DNA from: CAINFV01 sp964409235
Lineage (GTDB): Bacteria; Chlamydiota; Chlamydiia; Chlamydiales; FEN-1388
Direction of reading: 5' to 3'
Assembly: GCA_964409235.1 (NCBI GenBank)
Contig: CAYPCN010000018.1
Span: 1 to 30,693 of the forward strand
DNA length: 30,693 nucleotides
In this document: piece after piece, positions 8,231-15,789 of the stretch
Numbering within the stretch: position 1 is the stretch's first letter
Layout: each line of letters opens with the position of its first letter
Notes under the pieces: model-generated
Database searches by the model: none
What the model was told of the DNA's origin: nothing
What the model saw: only the letters and a program-made list of their open reading frames with translations
Translations under genes and position numbers: made by a program

Positions 8231-10861
8231 TTACTCTGATACCTTGCACAGAGCGACAACGGTCTCTATAGCTTCAGCGAGTGTGTCAAGCTTCGTGCCT
8301 GCTCCTTGGGCCATTTCTGCTTTGCCTCCTCCATTCCCGTTGATCATGGGCAGCACATGTTTAATGAGAGTTCCAGCATGTACGCCATTTTTTACCACCG
8401 GTGCTGGCACTTTGATGATTAGATGCGCTCTCTCATCATGGCAACATCCGAGGACGATGATCGCCCTAGGATGAGCTTTTGACGCCTCTTCAGCCGCGCT
8501 CTTGAGCGCTCCAGAGGGGATGGGTAGGATTCCGGCAATGGCGGTGCGATTCTCGCCTAGACTCTTCTCTGGTAGCGCAGCCAGCACGAGCTGTAGCTTC
8601 TCGCGCTTCAGCTGTTGGCATTCTACCTCTGTTGCTTTTGCATCGCTCACCAGTCGCGCGATTCTCTCGGAGAGCTTCGCTGTTGGTACGTTGAGAAGCT
8701 TTGCAAGGGCATCAAGCTCCTTGTCAGCCTTGCGTGCCTCCTCCACAGCCTTCTGGCCTGTGACGGCCTCAATCCGCCGTATACCGGCTGCAATGCTCGA
8801 CTCTTTGACAATGCGGAAGTACCCGATCTTTCCAGTTTGGAAGACGTGGGAGCCGCCGCAAAGCTCTTTGGAAGGGCCGACTTCAAGGACGCGCACGGTA
8901 GCGCCGTATTTTTCACCGAAGAACTGCTTGATGTCCGATCGTTTTTGTGCTTCTTCGATCGGCAGTTCGTAGCAGCGCACCTGATGGTCTTCGCGAATGA
9001 GCTGGTTCACGCCATCTTCGATCATCTGCAATTCGTCAGCTGTCAAGGCTTTGTGATGGGCAAAGTCAAAGCGAAGATAGTCCTCGTTGACAAGTGAACC
9101 GCTTTGCCGGGCGTGTTCTCCCAGCACCTGATGCAAGCAGGCGTGCAGCAGATGGGTGGCCGTGTGATTCGCCTCGATCTTCTCACGTCGTTCGATATTC
9201 ACGCACGCAACTACAGTGTCGTCGACACGTAGCGTGCCTTCTTGCACGGTGCCACTGTGGGCTGTCAGAGAGGTATAGGGAGAGATGGTATCGGTGATGT
9301 TGACATAGCATTCTGCATTCTGAAGATATCCTTGATCGCCTACCTGCCCCCCCATTTCAGCGTAAAATGGTGTTTTGTCAAGGATCAAGACCACCTCATC
9401 GCCCGCCTGAGCAGTATCGACAAACGCCCCTCCTTTCAAACAGGCCACGACCTTGGCTTCTACGGGCTCTTTGGCTGTTCTGACAAATTGCGTCGCCCCC
9501 TTTTCTTTGACGATCTTCTCAAAGCATGAGGAGTCAGCACACTGCCCTCCTGTTTTTCGAGCCGCCTTGGATCTTTCTTTGGCTTCCATCTCAAGCTCGT
9601 CAAACCGCGATGTGTCTACAGTGAGGTGGTGGTCGATAGCGAGGAGTTGAATTTCGTCGAGGGGGAGGCCATAGGTATCCTTCAGCACAAAGGCATCGTC
9701 GCCACTGATGCGCTGCGATTCTTTCTTTGCCTTGTCGATGACTTTGGCCAGAAGATGACCGCCTCGACGAAGGGTTCTCAAAAATGCCTCTTCTTCAAGA
9801 GCGAGGATTTCTCCGATGCGGCTTTCAGCCCTTTGTAGCTCGATATAGGGATCTCCCATCACGCGAATCAAGTCCGGCAACAGACGCTCTAAGAACGGTT
9901 CTTCGAAGCCCAGCTGCTTGCCATAGCGAACTGCACGCCGCAAAATCTTCCTTAAGACATACCCTCGATCGGTATTGCTTGGCTGCGCACCATCAGCAAT
10001 GGCAAACGACAGTGAACGCAGGTGGTCTGCAATGACGCGAAACGCTGGGGCTAATGGCGAAGTAGGGTCATAGGGTGTACCACTCAGGCGTTCTATGCCC
10101 GAAATCAGAGAGCGAAAGAGATCTGTTTCATAGACACTCTCTGTGTTTTGGATCAAGGCCATGACGCGTTCCAGTCCGGCACCAGTATCGATCGAAGGGC
10201 GTGGTAGCGGCTCCATGGTGCCGTCTGAAGTGCGATTATACTGCATGAATACTAGGTTCCAAAATTCGAGATATCGCTCTCCGGAGAGGTCGTCCAAAGG
10301 GGTGGTGGCCGTGCCATACTCGGCACCTCTGTCAAACAGAAGTTCGGAACATGGTCCACACGGTCCTGTCTCGCCCATAGACCAGAAGTTCTCTTTTTCG
10401 CCAAAACGAGTAATGCGAGACGCGGGGACATAGGTAGTCCACAGTTCAAACGCCTCGTCATCATCGCGAAACACCGTGGGGTAAAGGCGGTCCTCGGGAA
10501 AGGAAAACACCTGCGTGGCGACTTCCCAGGCAAATTTGATGGCTTCCCGTTTGAAGTAATCCCCAAAGGAAAAGTTGCCAAGCATCTCGAAGAAGGTCAG
10601 ATGGCGGCTAGTATGGCCAACATTTTCGAGGTCGTTGTGCTTGCCACCGGCGCGGATGCACTTTTGGCTTGTAACGGCGCGCGTATACTCTCGCTCCGTC
10701 TTGCCAAGAAACACATCTTTAAATTGGTTCATCCCCGCATTTGTGAAGAGCAATGTGGGGTCGTCATGGGGGACGACAGAGGAGGAGGCAATTTCTCGGT
10801 GCCCCTGTCGACGAAAATAGTCGAGAAACCGTCGGCGAATTTCAAATGTAGACTGTCCCAT
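8231..10861 (-). CDS. alaS: alanyl-tRNA synthetase
   Basis: Charges tRNA-Ala with alanine. The protein is 876 residues, full length (E. coli 875). The class II catalytic domain is N-terminal (motif 2 around TSQKCIRAGGKHNDLENVG, motif 3 with GLERV). The editing domain carries the zinc ligands His566 and His570 in NHTATH and Cys668 and His672 in CGGSH, the same spacing as known enzymes. The C-terminal DHHA1-type domain includes the GNGGGKAEMAQGAG glycine-rich motif. A GGAGAG site 8 bases upstream supports ATG 10861. mfd follows after 4 bases. Upstream lie a promoter-like sequence and an intrinsic terminator of the preceding gene that overlap each other. Confidence 0.97.
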   Translation of the reverse strand: MGQSTFEIRRRFLDYFRRQGHREIASSSVVPHDDPTLLFTNAGMNQFKDVFLGKTEREYTRAVTSQKCIRAGGKHNDLENVGHTSRHLTFFEMLGNFSFGDYFKREAIKFAWEVATQVFSFPEDRLYPTVFRDDDEAFELWTTYVPASRITRFGEKENFWSMGETGPCGPCSELLFDRGAEYGTATTPLDDLSGERYLEFWNLVFMQYNRTSDGTMEPLPRPSIDTGAGLERVMALIQNTESVYETDLFRSLISGIERLSGTPYDPTSPLAPAFRVIADHLRSLSFAIADGAQPSNTDRGYVLRKILRRAVRYGKQLGFEEPFLERLLPDLIRVMGDPYIELQRAESRIGEILALEEEAFLRTLRRGGHLLAKVIDKAKKESQRISGDDAFVLKDTYGLPLDEIQLLAIDHHLTVDTSRFDELEMEAKERSKAARKTGGQCADSSCFEKIVKEKGATQFVRTAKEPVEAKVVACLKGGAFVDTAQAGDEVVLILDKTPFYAEMGGQVGDQGYLQNAECYVNITDTISPYTSLTAHSGTVQEGTLRVDDTVVACVNIERREKIEANHTATHLLHACLHQVLGEHARQSGSLVNEDYLRFDFAHHKALTADELQMIEDGVNQLIREDHQVRCYELPIEEAQKRSDIKQFFGEKYGATVRVLEVGPSKELCGGSHVFQTGKIGYFRIVKESSIAAGIRRIEAVTGQKAVEEARKADKELDALAKLLNVPTAKLSERIARLVSDAKATEVECQQLKREKLQLVLAALPEKSLGENRTAIAGILPIPSGALKSAAEEASKAHPRAIIVLGCCHDERAHLIIKVPAPVVKNGVHAGTLIKHVLPMINGNGGGKAEMAQGAGTKLDTLAEAIETVVALCKVSE

Positions 10862-10875
10862 AGAGCTCTCTCCGG

Positions 10876-10906
10876 AATAAAACCTTCCCCCTTCAATCGG
10901 GAAAGG
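10876..10906 (-). terminator. intrinsic terminator between the 96-aa gene and alaS
   Basis: Read on the minus strand, CCTTTCCC (10906-10899) pairs with GGGGAAGG (10890-10883) in an 8-bp stem with one G-T pair and an 8-base loop, followed at once by TTTTATT (10882-10876). This is a standard Rho-independent terminator for the upstream 96-aa gene. It also lies within the probable alaS leader, so it could act as an attenuator. Confidence 0.65.
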
Positions 10907-10911
10907 AGGAG

Positions 10912-10940
10912 AGTATACACGTATTTGAAGGAATAGTCTA
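10912..10940 (-). promoter_or_regulatory. candidate alaS promoter
   Basis: On the minus strand, TAGACT (10940-10935, 4 of 6 to -35) and TATACT (10917-10912, 5 of 6 to -10) are separated by exactly 17 bases. Transcription would start near 10905, at the first base of the terminator hairpin, about 45 bases before the alaS ATG. Confidence 0.45.
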
Positions 10941-10945
10941 GCGAC

Positions 10946-11236
10946 CTACCCTTTAACGTTGCGAGCCATGGAGTTGATGGACCCGTTGATTGCTGAGACA
11001 ACAGACGTCGACATTTCTGAATACTGTTGGAGTTGATTCATCGACATCTGCAGGTCGAACATGTCGGCAATGCTGACCTCTTGCTCTCCTTTATCGCCCT
11101 TTTTCTTTCGAATCTCTTCAATCTTCGCGACAACCTGGTGTGTCAGCTCTTCGATTCCATCAATGAGAGGCTTAAGATGAATCCCTTTTTTTGATTCCAA
11201 TACTTGGGGTACTGGGATGGTGATTGAAGTAGACAT
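10946..11236 (-). CDS. small helical protein, 96 aa; type III needle/rod-like or chlamydial protein of unknown function
   Basis: The ATG at 11236 is preceded by a perfect AGGAGG (11243-11248 on the plus strand), one of the strongest ribosome sites in the window. A TATAAT box and a dedicated terminator suggest an abundant, independently transcribed product. The protein has no signal peptide or membrane segment. It has a lysine/glutamate-rich helix (about 22-52) followed by a Met/Gln/Ser-rich amphipathic C-terminal helix (about 56-96) with MFDLQMSMNQLQQYSEMSTS and a terminal ARNVKG. Size, two-helix layout and a conserved-looking C-terminal helix resemble type III secretion needle or inner-rod subunits and several small chlamydial families of unknown function. 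I cannot assign it firmly. It could also be a secreted or structural protein unrelated to the needle. Confidence 0.6.
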   Translation of the reverse strand: MSTSITIPVPQVLESKKGIHLKPLIDGIEELTHQVVAKIEEIRKKKGDKGEQEVSIADMFDLQMSMNQLQQYSEMSTSVVSAINGSINSMARNVKG

Positions 11237-11274
11237 TGGAATCCTCCTAATTATGATTTTTAGCTGGGATGGAT

Positions 11275-11280
11275 ATTATA
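11275..11280 (-). promoter_or_regulatory. perfect -10 box upstream of the 96-aa gene
   Basis: TATAAT on the minus strand at 11280-11275, 38 bases before the ATG at 11236 and upstream of AGGAGG. No good -35 is found at 16-18 bases; TTGCCA is present but only 11 bases away. This may be an activator-dependent or extended promoter, so only the -10 is reported. Confidence 0.4.
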
Positions 11281-11334
11281 TAAGACGCAGCTGGCAATAG
11301 TCCATTCATTACACAGAGCGTGGCAGAAATAATT

Positions 11335-11363
11335 TTGAGCAAAAAATCTCCTCGTTGTATACA
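11335..11363 (+). promoter_or_regulatory. candidate promoter for the OTU protease gene
   Basis: TTGAGC (11335-11340, 4 of 6 to -35), a 17-base spacer and TATACA (11358-11363, 4 of 6 to -10), with a predicted start near 11370. That leaves only about 11 bases before GTG 11381, or about 44 bases before ATG 11414, which bears on the start choice. It is divergent from the promoter of the 96-aa gene. Confidence 0.45.
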
Positions 11364-11380
11364 AAAGTGAAGACGAGGGA

Positions 11381-13105
11381 GTGTTCATATCTTTTCTTTG
11401 CAACGAGAATCGCATGATCAATTTTGACGCAGGAATAGATAATTTCTTGCGGTCACCAGATCAGTATGTGCTTCGACTCAAGGGGCAAACGCTCACAGCT
11501 GAAAAACGGGGGTTGTTCACATGGCTGAGGGCGAACATTTTCTCCCGCTATTCCTATCGCTTGCCATTGATTTTCGGCGCGATGAGAGATCGAGGGATAG
11601 AAGTACCACAATGGATAGATCGTGAGGAGCTCAAAGAGAGGCTCAAGCAAAAGGCCCAGCGATATTCCCTCAGCCACCCAGGGCACATCTCCGAGCAACT
11701 CATTGAGGACATCTTTGCCGCTGCTTTGCCCTCCACTCATGTACAACCGCCAGTAATGCCGCAGGCTGCGAGCCCCGTACCACAGGCAGCCAGTGGTAAA
11801 AGAGAGAGCCGTGTTGAGCCTCCTGTCGCATTCCCTGCAAAGGCAGTAGTAGTGCCGAAGGCTGCGAGCCCCGCACCACAGGCAGCTAGTGGTAAAAGCG
11901 AGGGCCATGTTGAGCCTCCTGTCGCATTCCCTGCAAAGGCAGTAGTAGTGCCGAAGGCTGCGAGCCCCGCACCACAGGCAGCTAGTGGTAAAAGCGAGGG
12001 CCATGTTGAGCCTCCTGTCGCATTCCCTGCAAAGGCAGTAGTAGTGCCGCAGGCTGCGAGTAGTTCTGCGCGGGAGCCCCCACCACCACAGGCCGCCAAT
12101 GTTGAAAGCGAGAGCCGTGTTGAGCCTCGTACCGCATTCCCTACGAAGGACGTAGTTCAACAGACGCTCGATAATCGCCTTGAGAGGATCAAGATCCCGG
12201 CTCCTAAAACGGAAGAGCAACTGGCATTTGACCGAGCCGAAACAACTGTTAGGCGCCGAATGAAGATGTGCGCAACCGACGAGCAACGGTCGAAAGCAAT
12301 CGAGCAACAGTCGAAAGCACTCGAGGAAGAGTATTCCAAAGAACTGGCTGGGAAGGGAGATCCGGCCGTTCGCGAAAAACAGGAGCGCAAAGAGGCGATA
12401 GCCAGGAACAACGCTATCGGCCTGCAGCTCATGGCTAAGGCCAATTTTCAGATTAGTCCCGTTGTAGGGGATGGCAACTGTCTGTTCTCGTCCATTGCCG
12501 TAGGCATGCTAGCACGAATTCCCAGAGAGGAGCTGATCAGAAAATTTGATGGGGCCGTACAAAGGGCCTCTGAGGCGATTCGCACGTATGGACCGAAGTA
12601 TAACTTCACTGTTGATCTTCACGTGGGCTGGGCTGAGATCCGCAACAGGCTGTCAGCATTGGAAGCTTCGTATGAAATTGCGAACATGCAGGGCATACCC
12701 GAGGTACGAAACTGTTGGGTTGCGCTTCTTCGCGGATTAAGCATAGCGATGCAGCTCGAATGGAGTCAGACAAAGGGCGGGCCTCCCTTGGACGACCTCA
12801 TTTTTGATCATGGGCTAGGCTGTTCGCCAATAGAATATTTGAATAGGATGATGCTGCCCCTCCCTGCAGACCAGATCATTTGGGGTTCTAGCTCCGACAT
12901 CCTGGCCTTGCAGGAGTCCTTAGGCGTTTCTATTCCGTATTTGGACACCCAACGTTCTGGCAGGCAAGAGAAGGTTGTGCTGATACAATCGCAGGAACCT
13001 CTTCCCCTGGATGATCTCAAGCCAACCGACATTGTCCTCCTGTTTGACCCGGGAGGAAAGCACTATGATCCCGCCTTCTATATTCCCCCTCCAAGGGAGC
13101 AGTAA
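11381..13105 (+). CDS. OTU-family cysteine protease (putative deubiquitinating effector) with Pro/Ala repeats
   Basis: The C-terminal third carries the OTU signature: GDGNCLFSSIA with Asp364 and catalytic Cys367, and near the C-terminus DPGGKHYDPAFY with catalytic His561. OTU proteases cleave ubiquitin, and bacterial ones are typically injected into host cells; chlamydial OTU proteins are known. The 574-residue protein has an N-terminal helical part (about 1-125), a Pro/Ala-rich repeat region (about 126-250) made of 32-residue units, a charged helical linker (about 265-345), and then the OTU domain. There is no signal peptide, consistent with type III export. The start is uncertain: GTG 11381 has GAGG too close, while ATG 11414 (MINFDAG...) has a weak ribosome site but fits the promoter better. 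It is convergent with nadE. Confidence 0.85.
   Translation: MFISFLCNENRMINFDAGIDNFLRSPDQYVLRLKGQTLTAEKRGLFTWLRANIFSRYSYRLPLIFGAMRDRGIEVPQWIDREELKERLKQKAQRYSLSHPGHISEQLIEDIFAAALPSTHVQPPVMPQAASPVPQAASGKRESRVEPPVAFPAKAVVVPKAASPAPQAASGKSEGHVEPPVAFPAKAVVVPKAASPAPQAASGKSEGHVEPPVAFPAKAVVVPQAASSSAREPPPPQAANVESESRVEPRTAFPTKDVVQQTLDNRLERIKIPAPKTEEQLAFDRAETTVRRRMKMCATDEQRSKAIEQQSKALEEEYSKELAGKGDPAVREKQERKEAIARNNAIGLQLMAKANFQISPVVGDGNCLFSSIAVGMLARIPREELIRKFDGAVQRASEAIRTYGPKYNFTVDLHVGWAEIRNRLSALEASYEIANMQGIPEVRNCWVALLRGLSIAMQLEWSQTKGGPPLDDLIFDHGLGCSPIEYLNRMMLPLPADQIIWGSSSDILALQESLGVSIPYLDTQRSGRQEKVVLIQSQEPLPLDDLKPTDIVLLFDPGGKHYDPAFYIPPPREQ
11756..12157 (+). repeat. in-frame 96-bp tandem repeats in the OTU gene
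   Basis: Units begin at 11756, 11852, 11948 and 12044, exactly 96 bases (32 codons) apart. The units at 11852-11947 and 11948-12043 read as identical base for base. The first unit differs at a few positions, and the fourth is diverged and carries extra codons. Each encodes a module of the type PKAASPAPQAASGK...VEPPVAFPAKAVVV. Identity at the DNA level points to recent duplication by slippage or unequal recombination. Confidence 0.9.
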
Positions 13106-13114
13106 CATCCTCTC

Positions 13115-14620
13115 TCACGGCCTGTATTGGTTGACAATGGGATAGAGGATTTCTGTGCCAAACGCCTTTGAAGACACTCGGAGGATACACGGGCCTTGCC
13201 GGCGCTTGAACTCAAAGCGCATCATTTTATCCACGAGTTGTTGCACTACGGGCAGGCCCATCCCTGTCTTGGCCACAACATCTGATGGAGAGGCTCCTTC
13301 CATGACCAGCATCTTCAGCGCGTTGTCGAGCTGGTCATACGGCGGCAAGTCATCGCTATCTCTTTGATTGGAATGAAGCTCGGCCGTGGGAGGACGGTGG
13401 AGAATACTCGCTGGGATCACCTCCTTTTTGGCATTGAGATGCGCGGCGAGCTCATACACCTGGGTTTTGAAGAGATCTCCTAGGGGAAGGAGCGCGCCCG
13501 CGAGATCGCCATAGAGCGTCGCATATCCAAGCGCTACTTCGCTTTTATTGCCCGTTCCCAGCAAAAGACTGCCCTCAGCATTGGTGATAGCCATCATGAG
13601 GATCGAACGAATGCGAGACTGGAGGTTCTCGTCTGTAAGCCCTTCGACCACAATCCCAGAGCGTATGAGTGTTTCTTTCGACGCTTGGACGAGCGGCTCT
13701 ATGGGCAACGTATGCGTATTGATGCCAAGGTTTCGGCACAGGGCTTTCGCACCGGTCGTACTGTCTGCTGAGGTGAACTTCGAAGGGAGCAAAACGCCAA
13801 GAACATTGTCTGATCCCAGCGCCTCTACAGCAAGCGTGGCGGTCAGCGACGAGTCAATGCCGCCAGAAAGCCCTACCACTGCTCGGCGCACATTCTGCTT
13901 TTTGAAGTAGTCGGTCATGCCGAGGATCAGCGCTCGATGGATCTCTTCCATAGGAGATCTTGCTGGCGGGGGTGCCGCAGCGTCGTCAACCATGCCGACG
14001 CTTTCTGCGAATGCCTCACCTCGAAAGCGGATTTGGCCTTCACCATCGCAGTAGAAGCTATTCCCATCAAAAATCCAGCCGTCATTCCCCCCGACGAGAT
14101 TGACAAAGAGATATGGGCAGTGCGCGTTCTTGGCACGCGCTGTGACAGACCGCTCTCTGGCGTCTCTCTCCTCTAGACTCCATGGAGAGGCGGCAAGATG
14201 GACGATGAGAGCAACGGGTTCTTTCAGATCGTCGGACGTCCCTTCGCCTACGATAACGGCTATCGTGCGTCCAGCCACCTTCCACAGCCAGCAGATATCG
14301 TGTTGACGGCCGATCTCTTTGCCATCGCAGCATACGATAGCAGCGTCAAACACAGAGCGACCATCGCTCGCAGGACTGCCGACGATGACCGTTGTGCCAG
14401 TGGAAGCAGCCGCTATTTTCTGGAGAGCCTGCTCGCATTGATCGACAAAATCTCGATGGAACAGGAGGTCGTGTAAAGGTGCACCAGAGAGGCAGAGCTC
14501 TGGAAAGACGACAAGATCAGCGCCAGCCTTTTTGGCCTCGGCAATGGCATCGAGGATGCGGACAAGGTTGTGTTGTACCGCCCCAACTGTGGGGTTGATC
14601 TGCGCGATGTATAGTTTCAC
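13115..14620 (-). CDS. nadE: NAD+ synthase, glutamine-dependent type with degenerate glutaminase domain
   Basis: Catalyses amidation of nicotinate adenine dinucleotide to NAD+, the last step of NAD synthesis. The 501 residues form an N-terminal nitrilase-like domain (about 1-215) and a C-terminal synthetase domain with the PP-loop SGGIDSS (252-258). The nitrilase Glu41 (VVFPELCLSG) is kept. The usual catalytic cysteine context (ICED) reads IVGEG, with Gly125 at the nucleophile position, and the segment that normally carries the catalytic lysine (K.HLPNYGVFDE...) is missing between residues 104 and 117. The enzyme therefore probably uses free ammonia. GTG 14620 is chosen: AGGAGG lies upstream and GTGA overlaps the stop of the preceding methyltransferase gene. 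The frame extends to 14671 but the added residues do not fit the family. Confidence 0.9.
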   Translation of the reverse strand: MKLYIAQINPTVGAVQHNLVRILDAIAEAKKAGADLVVFPELCLSGAPLHDLLFHRDFVDQCEQALQKIAAASTGTTVIVGSPASDGRSVFDAAIVCCDGKEIGRQHDICWLWKVAGRTIAVIVGEGTSDDLKEPVALIVHLAASPWSLEERDARERSVTARAKNAHCPYLFVNLVGGNDGWIFDGNSFYCDGEGQIRFRGEAFAESVGMVDDAAAPPPARSPMEEIHRALILGMTDYFKKQNVRRAVVGLSGGIDSSLTATLAVEALGSDNVLGVLLPSKFTSADSTTGAKALCRNLGINTHTLPIEPLVQASKETLIRSGIVVEGLTDENLQSRIRSILMMAITNAEGSLLLGTGNKSEVALGYATLYGDLAGALLPLGDLFKTQVYELAAHLNAKKEVIPASILHRPPTAELHSNQRDSDDLPPYDQLDNALKMLVMEGASPSDVVAKTGMGLPVVQQLVDKMMRFEFKRRQGPCILRVSSKAFGTEILYPIVNQYRP

Positions 14621-15624
14621 AGGGCCTCCTGAATCTTGTTCTGTACCATCGTGGGAAGAGCGTCTCCCCACTTTGCTTCGCGTGCAAGGCGGTACAGGGA
14701 GCCGTGTTTTCGGGAGATAATGATTGGCTCAAGAGCGCCTCGGTATGTGCATGCGACGAGGTGAGTATGTCCGTGGCGATGGCGAGGCGCATGAACGATT
14801 CTACATGGTGGCACAGTCCGCGACAGCAATGGGTCAAAGGTTGCCGCTACATAGGATAGCTTCTCATCCTCATAGCCTAGCGTCCCTCCTTTGAGCCGGC
14901 GATGGAGTGAGGAGCGCTGCACGCGCACCGCTTCATGGCACCAGGCATCACTCCCGGTAAACGGGCAGAGCTTAGCATGAGGACAGGGTGCAAGGAGAGA
15001 GGCTCCTTGCGCCAATAGGATGTCCCGACAGCGCATGAGACATTGCCATCCTGCCGGCGTTCCTGGCTCTATCAACACCACGACTCTGGCTCGCTCTTTG
15101 GCGGCTGCTAGCCATCGCTCCTGAGCTTTCTTCGACAGCTCTCCAAAAGCGTACGACGAGATCACCATGTCAAAGGCACCTTCACACGGCAGGCTACGTT
15201 CTACATCACAGCGCTGCACGTGGCAACAGGCGTGCATAGCCGGTATTTCTGAAAACAGCTTCTCTGAAAAAGAACAAAACTCTGGACTTCTTTCCAAGCC
15301 AAGCGCCCGAGTCACCGATGGAAAGGAGAGTACCGATCCAAGGAGTGCGGTTCCAGGTCCGGAGCCAATATCGAGAACAGAGGTGGGACAAAAATGCGGG
15401 ATGACCTCTCGAACATGGGCAAGCGCCTGGAGGGTGGCCGCCAGTGTCGCAGGCATGCGGCAGACGACGTAGGCGGCATGCTCTGCTATCCCTTCTAGCG
15501 GCTCACGCGAAGCAGTGGTGTATTTGCGGTGGATCCTCGCCGAAGCAGCAGCAAGCGCTCGCACATCACACGTTTGTGCTACAGCAGCGATAAAAGGCCT
15601 CAAAAGAGAGGGAGAAAAGGTCAT
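14617..15624 (-). CDS. Rsm22-like (METTL17-type) small-subunit ribosome-associated methyltransferase
   Basis: A 335-residue class I SAM-dependent methyltransferase-fold protein of the Rsm22 family, which associates with the small ribosomal subunit in mitochondria and some bacteria. Visible elements are the SAM-binding loop VLDIGSGPGTA (83-93), LIEPGTPAGW (184-193), then the Fe-S-type cysteine cluster PCPHAKLCPF...WCH (Cys214, Cys220, Cys229) and the family's HRRLKGG...YEDEKLSY segment (241-258). Whether the bacterial members methylate RNA or act as assembly factors is unsettled. Its stop overlaps the nadE start in GTGA, implying translational coupling, although no pathway link is evident. It is divergent from the first Inc-like gene. 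Confidence 0.82.
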   Translation of the reverse strand: MTFSPSLLRPFIAAVAQTCDVRALAAASARIHRKYTTASREPLEGIAEHAAYVVCRMPATLAATLQALAHVREVIPHFCPTSVLDIGSGPGTALLGSVLSFPSVTRALGLERSPEFCSFSEKLFSEIPAMHACCHVQRCDVERSLPCEGAFDMVISSYAFGELSKKAQERWLAAAKERARVVVLIEPGTPAGWQCLMRCRDILLAQGASLLAPCPHAKLCPFTGSDAWCHEAVRVQRSSLHRRLKGGTLGYEDEKLSYVAATFDPLLSRTVPPCRIVHAPRHRHGHTHLVACTYRGALEPIIISRKHGSLYRLAREAKWGDALPTMVQNKIQEAL

Positions 15625-15742
15625 AGATTCCCAATGGTGTCAGATACAATATTGCTTCTCGGAATCCCATAGTTCAAGACATTTTAGAGGAATACACGCA
15701 AGATAGTTGAGTTTTTGCAGAAATTATCTTACCTTCTTTTGC

Positions 15743-15754
15743 GACCTTCAGGTC
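15743..15754 (+). promoter_or_regulatory. small palindrome in the leader of the first Inc-like gene
   Basis: GACCT-TC-AGGTC forms a perfect 5-bp hairpin or operator-like palindrome about 35 bases before the ATG at 15790, in the 165-base divergent spacer. TTGAGT at 15707-15712 with TACCTT at 15730-15735 (17-base spacing) is a weak candidate promoter just upstream. Function is not established. Confidence 0.25.
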
Positions 15755-15789
15755 ATGGTTTCAAAGAATGCTGAGCTATGGAGCCTTCT

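Noticed and set aside
7490..8239. 249-codon antisense frame within mfd
   Set aside because: Ser/Arg-rich shadow of the mfd reading frame, with no family resemblance and no ribosome site.
11453..12307. 284-codon antisense frame through the OTU repeat region
   Set aside because: It is created by the repeated in-frame composition of the sense gene. It shows repeat-derived Cys/Arg-rich sequence and no start signals.
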